64,000 nucleotides of DNA from Mangifera indica (GCF_011075055.1 NC_058150.1:10330330-10394329), one strand, 5' to 3'. Counted from the first letter of the stretch, positions 36,700 through 50,727 are shown. The notes: generated from the letters alone by a model not told the origin. Program-made: numbers and translations.

Positions 36700-38780
36700 A
36701 AGGTACTAGTGCACGAGTCTATACAGCTACCTATAGTCAGACGGAGGCTAGTCCATCTGTAATTACTGGTCAGCTCTTTTTCCACTCTATTTCCTTGTAT
36801 GCGTTTATTGATTCAGGAGCTACACACTTTTTTATTGCACCGGGGGTTATTGAAAGGGTAAGTTTAGTACCTGTTAGATCTATCCATTCCATTAGAGTTG
36901 AGATGCCAGATGGTGGGAGTGTGATTATTGATAAGATGTTAAAAAACCAGAGGGTAGTGATACATGGGAGAGAGTTAAAGGTGGACTTGATTGTCTTTGA
37001 TATGCCCGATTTTGATGTTATCTTGGGCATGGATTTCTTAGAAAGATATGGAGTCGAGATTGACTGTAGAAAGAAAAAGGCTCGATTCCAACTCGATAAT
37101 GGAGATCACTTCAGTTTCGGAGAGGGCCATCAACCTAGTATGATGATCAGTAGTGTAAAGGCGTAAAAATTATTGAAAAAAGGGTGTACTGAATATTTAG
37201 CTCATATGGTACATGAACGTGATATTCAAATATTAGATGTTCAAGATGTCCCAATAATACGAGATTTTCTAGATATTTTTCCTGATGAGTTACCAAGTTT
37301 ACCTCTAGAGAGAGTTGGATTTTAGTATAGAGTTAGAACCTAGCTCAGCCCCAATTTCAAAACCCCCTTACCGGATGGCTCCAACTGAATTGCAAGAATT
37401 AAAGAAACAGTTGCAAGAGCTTTTAGATAAGGGTTTTGTTAGACCTAACCACTCTCCTTGGGAGCGCCCATACTATTTGTCAAAAAGAAAGATGGGTCGC
37501 TTTGTATGTGCATAGATTACAGGGAGTTGAATAAACTTACAGTGAAGAATAAATACCCGTTACCTTGAATTGATGATTTATTTGATCAATTGAAAGGAGC
37601 TTCTGTGTTCTTCAAAATTGACTTGAGGTTAGGTTATCACCAAGTGAGGATTGCAGAGCAAGATATTCCAAAGACAGCTTTTCAGACTTGCTACGGGCAT
37701 TACGAGTTTGTGGTGATGCCCTTTGGATTGACTAATGCCCCAGCAATCTTTATGGATTTAATGAATCGAGTATTTCATGATTGCCTTGACAAATTCTTGG
37801 TGGTATTTATTGATGATATCTTGATATATTCTAGATCAGAAGAAGAACATGCCGAACACTTGAGATTTGTGCTACAAAGATTGAGAGAAAAGAAATTGCA
37901 TGCCAAATTCTCTAAGTGTGAATTCTGGTTGGATCGAGTAGTATTTTTGGGACATGTGGTTACTAAGGAAGGTATAGCTGTAGACCCCAGTAAAATGGAA
38001 ACAATACTTGAATGGGCGAGGCCGAAGACTGTGAAAGAGATCAGAAGCTTTTTAGGATTAGCCGACTATTACAGGAGATTTGTACAGGGTTTTGCCCGAT
38101 TGGCCAAGCCACTTACAGCTTTTACTAGACAAGGAACTCCTTTTATATGGATTGATGCTTGTGAAAAGAGTTTCCAAGAGCTAAAAAGACGGTTGACTAC
38201 AACTCTTATTTTAGTATTACCAGAGGAAGGTGTAGATTATGATATTTATTGTGATGCCTCGCATAATGGCTTGGGAGCCGTGTTGATGCAAAAGGGTAAG
38301 GTGATAGCGTATGCCTTTCGACAGTTAAAAGATTATGAAACACGCTACCCTACCCATGATTTAGAGTTAGTGGCAGTGGTTTTTGCTTTAAAAATTTGGA
38401 GACATTATTTATATGGAGTTAAATATAATATCTACACCAACCATAAAAGTCTAAAATATTTCTTCACTCAGAAAGACTTGAATATGAGACAAAGAAGATG
38501 GTTGGAGCTAGTCAAAGATTATGAATGTGATATTAAATATCAGCTGAGTAAAGCAAATATGGTAGCCGATACCTTGAGTAGAAAGATTGTCATAGCTCAC
38601 CTCACCACTCAGATAGAGTTACAAAAAGAGTTTCAAAGGGAACAGATTAAGGTGATAAGAAGTCAAGTGGCCAGATTGGAAATTCAACCTAATCTCCTCA
38701 ATGAAATAAAAGAGAAGCAAGTAGAAGATTTATGGTGCCAGAAAATAAGTCAACAAATATGTGAAGGGAAAAACAACTGA
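36700..38780 (+). pseudogene. gypsy protease - reverse transcriptase - RNase H (family A copy 3)
   Basis: Protease motif FIDSGATHFFIA near 36805. A stop at 37164-37166 (CAA to TAA against copy 1). RT first part 37315-37460, then a 1-bp loss near 37463 and a CGA to TGA stop at 37566-37568. The rest of RT and RNase H is a single open frame from 37590 to 38780: [25 protein letters not shown] (near 37800), [13 protein letters not shown] and [13 protein letters not shown]. It is the best-preserved pol segment of the family in this window and retains the block deleted from copy 1. Confidence 0.9.
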
Positions 38781-40130
38781 GTTTCAAATGATAGATGGCG
38801 TGCTCAAGTTCAAAAACAAGGTATGTATTCCCCAAGATCTGGAATTAAGAAAGAAAATCTTGAGTGAAGCACATGATACACTTTACACTGCCCACCCTGG
38901 GGGAGTAAAGATGTACCAGGATTTAAAGAAAACTTATTGGTGGATAGGTATGAAGAAAGATATTGGTGACTATGTAGCTAAGTGCTTGGTATGTCAATAG
39001 GTTAAGGCTGAGCATCAGAGACCTTCAGGTTTGCTTCACCCACTTAGTATTCTTGAATGGAAATGGGAAGATATTTCAATGGATTTCATCATTGGCCTAC
39101 CTCGAGTACAAAAAGGCTATAATGCATTATGGGTGATTGTAGATAAATTGACTAAATCGACCCATTTTATTCTAGTGAAAGATAGTTTTTCTTCAGATCA
39201 ACTGACCTAGATTTATATACGGGAGATTGTGAGATTACATGGTGTACCCAAAACTATTGTGTCAGATAGAGACCCCAGATTTGTTTCAGCTTTTTAGGGT
39301 AGCTTATAAAGAGCATTGGGTACTAGGCTGGCATTTAGCACAACATATCATCCTCAAACAGATGGTTAGACAGAAAATGTGAATCAAATACTAAAAGATG
39401 TGTTGAGGGTTTGTTGTTTAGATTACAAAATGACCTGGCATGAAATGGTCCCATTGATAGAATTTGCATATAATAATAGTTACCAGTCCACCATTAAAAT
39501 AGCACCATATGAGGCTCTTTATGGAAGAAAGTGTAAATCTCCATTACATTGGGATGACATAGGAGAGTGAGATGATTTGAGTCAAGTTCTTGAGCCTGAG
39601 TTAACCTAAAGGATGGTGGAAGATATAAAGACTATCAAGACTAGATTGAAGCAAGCTCAGGACAGACAAAAGAGCTATGCAGATTTGAAAAGGAAAGAAG
39701 TAGAGTTTCAACCAGGTGATAAAGTTTTTGTGAAAATAGCCCCTTATAAGCACGTGATGAGATTTGGAAGAAAAGGGAAACTTGCTCCAAGATTTATTGG
39801 CCCATTTGAAATTTTAGAAAGAGCGGGCAAGGTGGCTTATAGACTTGCACTTCCACCTAGTATGAATCGAGTTCATAATGTATTTCATATTTCTTTATTG
39901 AGAAAGTACATTAGCGATCCTTCACATGTCTTGAAATCAGATGATGTGGAATTAAAAGAAGATTTAGCTTATGAGGAGCAACTAGTGCAAATATTAGACA
40001 GAAAAATAAAAGAGCTCTGAAATAAGACAATTCCATTAGTGAAAGTATTATGGAAGAATTATAAGGTGGAAAAAGCCACATGGGAGGTTGAGCAACAAAT
40101 GAGAGAGAAATTTCCCAACCTATTTGTTTA
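38781..40130 (+). pseudogene. gypsy integrase with chromodomain-like tail (family A copy 3)
   Basis: One frame runs from 38761 to 40130 but is broken by stops at 38998, 39208, 39295, 39307, 39367, 39568, 39606 and 40018. Compared with copy 1 each is a Gln, Arg or Trp codon changed by C-to-T or G-to-A. Motifs read HPGGVKMY, CLVCQ, VSDRDPRFVSAF, HPQTDG, then [20 protein letters not shown] and [12 protein letters not shown]. The chromodomain-like tail keeps its Trp (KATWEVEQQM) and ends at a stop near 40128-40130. Confidence 0.9.
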
Positions 40131-40167
40131 AATTTTGAGGACAAAATTCTTTTAAGGGGGGAAGAAA

Positions 40168-42166
40168 TGTAACATTCGAATTCAGGTGTGTTAGCAAACT
40201 CCACTTCCAAAATTACCCCTAGAGTTGATTTTATAACTTGTTGCCTAAAGAAATTGTAAAAGAATTATAGAAAACTACTAAATAAGCAATAATTTTCAAA
40301 GGGGGTAAAATGGTTATTTTATAAAGATTCAAGGGACAAAGTGGGAATTAAAATTGAATGGCACACTTGAAATTATATGGTGGTGCTAAGGGTTTTTGGT
40401 AATTGGGTAAGGATAAAATAGTCATTTATGAAAAAGATTAAGGGCAAAATGGTCCAAAGGCTTATAAAACATATACCCTATTCATTCTCTTCTTCATTTT
40501 AGCTGAGACCCTCCACCATTTTTGCTAAAACTTTCCTTCAACCAAAATTCACCAAAAAGCCTAATTAAACCACCTAATTTCCAAAGCCTCCAGTTATAAA
40601 AAGTGTAGATCTGTCAATTCTGATCAATTTTAAGGTAAGAAATTTAATTTTTAAGATATGTCAAATTTAGAGTTTTGATGAATGATTATATTTTTGGTTG
40701 ATTAAGGTTGTCAAGAAGAAGAAAGGAAGGTGAATAAGCTTAAATCACCTATTTGACAAAGAAAAGGTAAGAATTTCATACTTTACATACTTGAAGTAAA
40801 TTTGAGTTAAGTTATTTAAATAACCTTTACTTATATAAATATGTAAGGTATTAGAATTAAGGTGATTTATGATTAAAAGGATAAAGAAATTCATTAGGAT
40901 TAATGATGTAATTTTTGGCCATAAGGGCAAAAATGTCATTTTATGTGATATAGGTTAATTTTGCTTAATTATGTATATTATATGTGTAATAACCCTTATA
41001 TTAAGTTTATATTATATATTTTGAAATTATTTTGATGCATGTGATATAAACAAATGCTTGAGAAAATTATATGATGTTTGATAAGAAGTGAAAAGAAAAG
41101 GAAGAACAATGAATGCGCATATTTCATATTATGGTTATATATACATACATGATGAATCATAGCATATGCATGATTTCAGAAAAAATAAAAAAAGAGGAAA
41201 AGCATTTTCTAAGTTATGCATGTTTTCAGAAAATGGAAAACAAATGTTTTTGGTTTTATAATGACTCATATGATACATGAAAGTAGAAAACATACTTAAA
41301 ATCCTTACACGTGAGCTGTACTGTGTTGACAGCGAAGAAAAAATATCAGTTGTACTGTGTGGACAACAAATAAAAATATCAGCTGTACTATGTGGACAAC
41401 AAAGAAAAATATCAACTGTACTATATGGACAGCAAAGAAATATAATCAGTTGTACTGTGTGGACAACAAAGAAAAATATTAGCTGTATTGTGTGGACAGC
41501 AAAGAAAAAATAAAATAAAATATACGTGTAAGAGAGAATTGTATTTTGTATGGTGACTGCAAATACTGTCATATGTAGTCTAACCCGATCAATGAAAAAA
41601 AAAAAGAATTCGCAAATAGTTTATGAAAGTCATTTGCATCAGAATCATGCATGCAAGCCTATGTGGCTGATAAAGAGTTGAGAAAGATGTATGATCAGAA
41701 AATAGAAAAGTCATGACACTCGTACATGCATAAATCATAACGAGTGAATCATATATGTATAGTAAGAAAATAAATAAATGGGTGAAAGAAAAGAATTATG
41801 ATATGTGTTTCATGCGTGTTCTGTGTCAATTATTTTGTTGTAAATAGCTCAGACACTCTAAGTATGGAAGAGATTAGTACTGGTATGAAATACTTTGAGT
41901 ATTGAGTATGATTTTCTTACTGAGCAATAGTCGCTCACCCTGTTTAATTTAATATTTTACAGGTAAAGAGATGCAGCAAAGGTTCCGAGGAGCACTAGTG
42001 AGACATGACGCTGAGGGAGAAAAGCACCATAATCTTGTTGATTTATATGTTTTGATGTATATGTGAATATATGCATTTATATATATATCCTTGATGTAGA
42101 TATTGGTGGATATGTATACATTTTGTTTCTTATATGTATATATGTGATTGTGTATAGCTATATCTA

Positions 42167-42229
<63 letters not shown>

Positions 42230-42481
42230 GTAGTTATGAAAATTGGTTGTAAAGTTTCTGTGGGTGATATTTTTTATGATGGGTATTATTATGTACTTAT
42301 TTTATTAATTGTGATTAAGTTGATAAAAATCTAATCGGTTGGTAGAACTGGTTTATGTGAATTGCTAATTGGGAGTGTTACAGGGCATAATTAAAAAAGA
42401 GAAAATATTTCCCAGGCCCTCTAAAATAGGAGAACTCTTGTTATTTTTCTATAACACACCCAATGGTTAGAAAAGGTTACA
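40168..42481 (+). repeat. 3' LTR of family A copy 3
   Basis: Starts TGTAACATTCGAATTCAGG and ends GGTTACA; 2314 bp. It has six tandem-repeat units (41318-41510) against five in the 5' LTR, and one TA block (about 42170-42227). Confidence 0.93.
41318..41510. repeat. ~33-bp tandem repeat array inside family-A LTRs (example: 6 units)
   Basis: The unit reads CTGTACTGTGTGGACAACAA followed by AGAAAAATATCAG. Counts by eye: 4 units at 5620-5735, 4 at 9985-10110, 5 at 33805-33960, 6 here, and 5 (one shortened) at 58108-58250. The arrays sit at the same LTR position each time. Confidence 0.85.
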
Positions 42482-43478
42482 TTCTCTCTCTCTCTCTCTC
42501 TCTCTCCCAGTTTTCTCTTCTTTCTTAGTTATTTTGTTGTCACAGTTACTTCCCCCCATCAAAAGAATTCTTGCCAGATACATATAATGTTCTTGTCATA
42601 AAGTGGTCATGTTGCAAGTTTTTAAACTGGAAATGTATTACTACCCACGTTGTATATTGCATAGAACTGAACAACTTGGGCCCACACGAAACCACTGTGG
42701 ACTCTTATTTTAGTGAAGGTGTTTGTTGTTTGATGTAGTGCTTTTTCTTATCTAAGTGAGTTTTAAAATGGTAAAAATAAAATGTTCCTAAAAATTGCTT
42801 TTAAATGGTATTTTTTGTCAAAAAATACTTTCAGGCAAACACTACAAATCAGAATCAATCTGAGTATTTTTGTCACATCCCAAATTGTTAGTTCATCAAA
42901 TGCATTCATAGTTTATTGGCACAATAATTAAAACTCGATGCCAGATTACAGATTATATATAATGTCTTATCATATCAAGTTGAAAATTATTGGGAATGAA
43001 GAGAAGGGAAAAATATCATACAAGAACGCTCCAAGAGTTATGAAAACTTTTGGTGTGTGTTTTTAAACAAACTATCATGGTTTACTTGTGAGTTAAATTG
43101 TAAAAATCAATTCAATGTCATTCTTGATGGAGACTTATTGCCATACAACATATTTGGTAGAATAAAATAATTCATAATTATTTGGAAGATGACTTAGTTT
43201 CAGAGCTTATGATCTTTACATGATTGGTAATGTAAGTCTATAGGCTCGTAGACTTTTATTTTAGTCAAGTAAAATTATTCCAGTTGTACCTTTTCTCTCA
43301 CCAGGACATTGAGAGAGAGTTTTACATTACACAATGTGTTAATCAAGTAAAATTACTTTGTCTAGTACCTTCTTCTCTCTTTGTATTGGAGCTTGATTCT
43401 GCATTCCAATTTTATAACATGCCATCACTTGAATTAGTAATCTAAATTGCATGTGTTATCTGTGTCTCTATCTGACAG

Positions 43479-44476
43479 TCAAGGCAAAAAGCTCTAGCGG
43501 ATTTACATCAAATGCAGACTGTGCATGTGAGTATCTAATTCTTATAATTGCACAATATTCCTCATACTGTTAAGATGGCTAGACAATCAATAATAGTGTT
43601 CACCATTTTTGTGGTCCAAACATTTATTATTGTGGCAACTTCTGTGAGGGTCTCTGCCTCTTTCAAAATTCACTGATATTCTGGAATTATCCTGTAGACA
43701 GAAGTGATTTATGATAGGTGTTTTTGGTGTATATCATTTCTTTTTACTAATAAAAACAAGGCCAATTCATGGTATTCATCTTTGAACTCCAGAATGAATG
43801 TATTTTCATCTGTTTATGGTAGCATGAGAGATGCCTTGTGCTTTTGAGATTTGTCAAGAAAAAAGCAATGGAGATTTAGATGGAGCGTTATCTTTCACGA
43901 TTGGATGCATCTTTCAACATTGGGTTGAGTTTCTGTTATGAAGGAAGCATTAGATGGCTCCTTTATACCATTTGATAGTTTGATTCTTTAGACCTTTGGA
44001 TGTACTGTTTCACTTGGGTTTCTAACGCCCAAATATTTGTTCTTGTCAGCTTGAGAAGCTTAGTGACACCCAATGCACACCTGAATCACAGCTCAAGTTC
44101 ATCATTGAGGCGTGGCTTCAGGTAAGTCTAGCAATTCATTATGTGTACAGACTGTTGGTTTTTTTCCTCTGCAAAGATTGAAGGCGTTATAGGTTGTATG
44201 ATTACTTCTTGTGACTTGATTGGAAAAGATGGAAAGATCACTAGTTTTGAAAATATTGTTTGGTTTTTGTTTTAGATACTGTTAGTTCTTAGAGAGCTGA
44301 GGTATTTGAGTTTTGGGCTTCAAGCCTCTGTCATATATCATGTGTAATATTTATAGTGACATTGCCCAAAACCTCAGAACCTTTGACTGGGCATTTTACT
44401 CGTGTTATTCATACTTGGCTCACCCAGACAAAATTAAATGTCTCAAGTACTGATCTTGCAACTTGACATTCTCTAG

Positions 44477-44517
<41 letters not shown>

Positions 44518-45697
44518 ATATATATATATATATATAGAAAGAGAGAGAGAGAGAGAGAGAGTCAATCTCTGCTGCTGATTTCTGGAAGTTTTTAGTGTCT
44601 GGACCAAGGGTCAGCAACTAGGACATTTACACTTGAGAATTTTGACGCGCACACATTAGCAGTATTATTAATTTATGGTTAAAAATTGGTATTAAGGAAG
44701 TGGGAGTAACATATCAAAGCTTTTCTCTATTAATGCTTGTAGTTAATTGTGTTGTTAAACTTATTATCTTATTATTATTATTATTATTTTTCTTTTTTGC
44801 TAAGCAAGTATGTATTATAGATTATTAATATAAATTTGCAGATAGCTGAATGTCGAAGAGTTCTTAAATGGACCTATGCATATGGATATTACTTCCCTGA
44901 GATGAGCATGCTAAGAGACAGTTTTTTGAGTACATACAAGGTATCTATATTTCTAAATACAGTGTTGGGAGTTGAATGAAAATTGTCTTTGTGCTTTATT
45001 TTGACTACTTTGGTATGCAATGGCCTTTTTACTGTTTAGGTGAGGCAGAGTCAGGTTTGGAAATGCTTCACCAATGTGCAGAGAAGGAATTACAACAATT
45101 CCTCTATGACGAAAGTCCATCTAAAGAATTTAATGACTTCCGAACGAAGTTAGCAGGGCTGACCAAGTATTTACTGCTCTGATATTATGTTAATTTGACG
45201 AACGTATATATAATTGATTTCTGTGTATTAATGTTTTATGTCACAAGTTACAACATCTAAAGAATGTACAACTAGATTTTGATTCCATCATTGCCAAAAA
45301 TATTTAGAGTTTTTCATTTTATTCTTTATTCTTTGTTGTTAGAATTAAGTTTCATTCTTTTTTTAATAATATGTAATATTCCATTTCAAAAGCAATACAC
45401 TAGATATTATGGCCAATAGAACAAATTCTTCTCCTATTCTTTTTGTTTGAATTATTTTATTACTAGGTGTCAAAACCTTCTGATTATGCTCTTCCTGTTT
45501 TCAATTGCAACAGCAGTGTAACTAAAAACTACTTTGAGAACCTGGTTAGAGCCCTAGAGAATGGCCTAGCAGATGTCGACTCCCATGCAGCTTGTAGTAA
45601 GGCGGCCATCTCAAAGCTTTAACCAGCTAGCAAAGGTAAAAGTTGGAGGGGAAAAGGGAGTAGTAGAAGTGGTGATTCTCATGATGCATGTAGATAA
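43479..45697 (+). pseudogene. ARIADNE-like 3' exons (C-terminal Ariadne domain)
   Basis: Five exons with good splice sites read [73 protein letters not shown] and [32 protein letters not shown]. In the third of these (44842-44940) one base is missing near 44899, which changes frame after GYYFP. In the last exon a TAA at 45620-45622 interrupts the frame, which otherwise stays open to a TAA at 45695-45697 through the Gly/Ser/Lys-rich tail usual for ARI proteins. Exon phases agree across all junctions. Confidence 0.88.
44478..44561. repeat. (CT)n-(TA)n-(GA)n compound microsatellite forming an inverted repeat
   Basis: About 16 CT units, a TATA stretch and about 11 GA units follow one another, so the arms are complementary around a self-complementary centre. 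It lies in the ARIADNE intron between exons 44050-44121 and 44842-44940. Confidence 0.9.
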
Positions 45698-46124
45698 ACT
45701 TGTATCTGTTATCCTTAAACATACCCTGTTGTGTCAGCAGTTCTCAAGTTAGGGCATTCTTGGTATAGGTAGTGGTGGCTCCATTGTTTGTTTGGTGTAT
45801 ATTTTTCAGAGGCTGTTGAGCGTGTAGAAGTTTGTTTGGCATGAAGGTAATCAAGAAAAAACAGCCTGTTTTTCTATTTAATTGTGTGTTGGGAGCACCA
45901 CAATTTGTGATTTCCCTTCCCTTGTATGCGGTTATTATCTACATAATGAGCTTCAGCAAGTTGTGTTAGTCTATTGTGTATCCTATGGTACCTGACACAA
46001 GTACTCATTACTCATTTGTATAAAATTATACATAAAATATAAATAGCCCATATATATATATATATATATATGCTTTCTTTTAATCTTTGTTGCCTAGCAA
46101 GTTCTACGTTTATAATCAGTATTG
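45698..46124 (+). other. 3' flank of the ARIADNE pseudogene
   Basis: No coding sequence. It probably contains the former 3' UTR (for example GTTTGTTTGG- and TGTATATTTTTCAG-type sequence). A TA run is at 46052-46070. The next retrotransposon begins at 46130. Confidence 0.5.
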
Positions 46125-46129
46125 TATTG

Positions 46130-47827
46130 TGATGGGAACCCAACTTAAATATTATTAATATTAATAAAATAGTATTGACAACAGAGGTGTTAACTCCTTT
46201 CAAAGACAATTAGAGGTGTCTTTCCCCTCCCAAATTAGCCAAAGTTTACCCAAATACCAAATTAACAATATTTTTTGTTTTCCCCTTTCTCTCCTCCAAT
46301 CACTTATATTTATACTATCTATATTTTAAATTTTAAATTCAAATATTATCTAGATCAAATCAAATATTTATCTTAATCAACTCAAATATTATTTAAATCA
46401 AATCAAATGAAATATCCTATTATAAATATCTTATAATTAAATCAAATATATTATCCTAATCCAAATATATTTTATTTATTATTATTATTTATTAAGTCCT
46501 AACATTACCTGTCCCTCAAAAACCACATTGTCCTCAAGGTGAGGATTTTTTTTTTTGGGGGATTTTTTTTTATAGTTTTTCCAACCCAATTTGAAAAAAT
46601 TTCTACCATTTTGTTATTAGTCCAGTTGTTGTTTAAGGTCGAGAATGTCAAATTCATGTTGTTCGTCATTGCTAAACACATCATTTGTCCTAAGCACCGA
46701 CACATATGCCTCGTCAAGTTCAACATCATTCACCATCAAGAACGTGTCAAGCACTCCAAATTCAGTCTTAATCACATCATCTTCCTCTTTAATCATCTCT
46801 CTTTTTATTACTTCTTTAGATAATGAAGATGGTGGTTAAGCCTCAATCTCTTCGTATTCTTCCTCAAACAATGGCGATGGTGGTTGGACTTTGATCTTGT
46901 TGTCTTCTTCCATCCCTTCTCCCATATTTTTTTCATTTTCTCCTCTATTCATTTCTTCAAATCTTCTCCATTCATTTTCATGTTCTTTCTCTTGCAGTTT
47001 TTTTCTCTTCAATCTCCATTTGAATCAAACATTCAAGTGAAGAAAGGTTTTCCAATGGCGGGATCTTGCTAGATTCTGCGATTCCTTCATTCAAGTATCC
47101 ATTTTCCTTTTTGTCTTCAGATAATGTTGGATTTCGCTCTAGGACGCTGGAATCAACCAACACAGATTCTTTCCTTTTTATGCTGTCTTCAAATACGTTT
47201 AGAATCTCATCATCATCCAAATCGTCTTCTTCCACTATGAAAATGGCCCATGACTTACGTTTACAATCATGGTTTGAGTCCTCTTTGTCTTCACAATGAG
47301 GACAAATTCCATTCGCCATCATTTCTCGGATTTCCCATTGTGTTAATCGTCAAACAATCCACCATCGTCGGTCATCGTCCTTGATGAGATCGACTTTTTC
47401 CATTCTTAGAATCAATGCTCTGATACCATTATGATAGGAACCCAACTCAAATATTATTAATATTAATAAAATAGTGTTGACAACAGAGGTGTTAACTCCT
47501 CTCAAAGACAATAAGAGGTGTCTTTCCTCTCCCAAATTAGCCAAAGGCTACCCAAATATCGAATTAACAATGTTTTTCTTTTTTCCCCTTTCTCTCCTCC
47601 AATCACTCATATTTATACTACTTATATTTTAAATTTTAAATTCAAATATTATCTAGATCAAATCAAATATTTATCCTAATCAACTCAAATATTATCTAAA
47701 TCAAATCAAATCAAATATTTACCTAATCAAATCAAATATCTTATTATACATATCTTATAATTAAATCAAATATATTATCCTAATCCAAATATATTTATTT
47801 ATTATTATTATTTATTAAGTCCTAACA
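46130..47827 (-). mobile_element. small non-autonomous LTR retrotransposon, minus strand
   Basis: LTRs at 46130-46504 (375 bp) and 47432-47827 (396 bp) start TGAT(G/A)GGAACCCAAC and end AAGTCCTAACA. TATTG flanks both sides (46125-46129 and 47828-47832). Next to the right LTR is GCTCTGATACCATTA, the reverse complement of the primer site, so transcription would run on the minus strand. Beside the left LTR is the Gly/Asp-coding sequence usual before a purine tract. The interior is only about 930 bp and has no pol, so it depends on another element for movement. Confidence 0.9.
46978..47322 (-). CDS. acidic ORF inside the small LTR element, gag-remnant-like
   Basis: A 114-residue open frame starting MMANGICPHCEDKEDSNHDC contains a CPHC-type pair of cysteines and a long Asp/Glu-rich part. 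I do not recognise a domain. It occupies the position just after the primer site where gag would begin, so it may be a shortened gag-like or leader protein. It could also be a frame that is open by chance. No Shine-Dalgarno-type or other start signal applies in a plant. Confidence 0.4.
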   Translation of the reverse strand: MMANGICPHCEDKEDSNHDCKRKSWAIFIVEEDDLDDDEILNVFEDSIKRKESVLVDSSVLERNPTLSEDKKENGYLNEGIAESSKIPPLENLSSLECLIQMEIEEKKTARERT

Positions 47828-47832
47828 TATTG

Positions 47833-48059
47833 ATGCATGTTGCTTTCCAATGAAAATATTGTAAATGGTTGTACTTGCTTTATTTACATATGAAGGACTT
47901 TGTTCCTATATCTAAAAATGGGTTGTATGTTAGATGTTTGAATTATAGGAATTTATTGGTTGTTGCATAATTTGCAATAGAGAAAATGGTGTTGATTCTG
48001 TACTGAATTATTATACAGAAAGAAATGGATGCTGCAAATGCAATTACAAGATGGGTTGT
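47833..48059. other. 3' flank of the CPK24-like kinase gene
   Basis: No coding sequence. It would contain the 3' UTR of the minus-strand kinase gene. The solo insertion target TATTG lies at its far edge, so the LTR element stops about 230 bp beyond the stop codon. Confidence 0.5.
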
Positions 48060-50337
<2,278 letters not shown>

Positions 50338-50727
50338 GCTTGGTTCTTTAGAGAATGAAATTAATTTTTCTCAAGCTAAGAGCAAGAGCATACCATGGGA
50401 AGCTGACATCAATTTGAGAAACTTGTTCTGGGACAGAAAAATAGAATGCCTAACAGCAAAGACACACTAAATTTAGTTTGAAAAGTAGTTATTGGATTCT
50501 TTTAATTTGGTTAGTCCTCCCATATTTTTAGGAAATGTCTACATATTTTAACGGTTAATTTTGATGAGTGCTAATTTCTTAAACGATTCATAAAAATATT
50601 TTTAAAAAATCTAATTTTACCAACAAATTGTAATATTTACTATAAAATCCAGACCTGAATCATCTTATACATAAGCAAACCTACACTTTTAAACCTGTTT
50701 AAAATTAAATAAGCTATCATAGACCTT
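50338..50727 (-). promoter_or_regulatory. 5' flank of the kinase gene, two short upstream ORFs
   Basis: About 390 bp separate the kinase ATG from a Copia LTR. Two upstream minus-strand ATGs lie close to the gene: one at 50409 opening 12 codons (stop at 50371-50373) and one at 50396 opening 6 codons (MVCSCS, stop at 50376-50378), in overlapping frames. If the transcript starts upstream of 50409 they would be read before the kinase. I see no convincing TATA box. Confidence 0.4.

Larger units (their letters stand above)
32653..42481 (+). mobile_element. Ty3/gypsy chromovirus-like element, family A, copy 3, complete in structure
   Basis: Both LTRs, primer site, gag, protease, RT, RNase H, integrase, chromodomain-like tail and purine tract are present. 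The 5-mer TTCTC flanks it exactly on both sides (32648-32652 and 42482-42486), so this is one insertion, into an intron of the ARIADNE gene at the edge of a CT microsatellite. The first base pair of the 5' LTR is mutated (TATAACATCC instead of TGTAACATCC). Every coding part has stops, so it is non-autonomous now. Confidence 0.95.
25620..45697 (+). pseudogene. ARIADNE-type RBR E3 ubiquitin ligase (ARI7/ARI8-like), dismantled
   Basis: Two sets of exons of one gene lie in the same orientation about 6.7 kb apart. Exon 1 is at 25620-25790; 3' exons are at 32516-32605, 43479-43526, 44050-44121, 44842-44940, 45040-45166 and 45517-45697. Together they encode the acidic N-terminus and the C-terminal Ariadne domain. 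The exons for RING1, IBR and RING2, which would carry the zinc ligands and catalytic Cys, are not in the window. The gap is occupied by a Copia remnant and a gypsy fragment, and a full gypsy element splits the 3' exons. The start ATG is ATA, exon 44842-44940 has a 1-bp loss, and the last exon has an early TAA. Not a functional gene. Confidence 0.9.

Noticed and set aside
41318..41510. Regularly spaced repeats reminiscent of a CRISPR array
   Set aside because: The units are contiguous with no unique spacers, lie inside an LTR and recur in every family copy of this plant element.
42715..42850. Possible MITE (GTGTTTG ... CAAACAC ends) in the ARIADNE intron
   Set aside because: The inverted similarity is only about seven bases and no target duplication was found.
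46539..47299. Plus-strand frames opposite the acidic ORF of the small LTR element
   Set aside because: They are antisense shadows. The primer site orientation shows the element runs on the minus strand.
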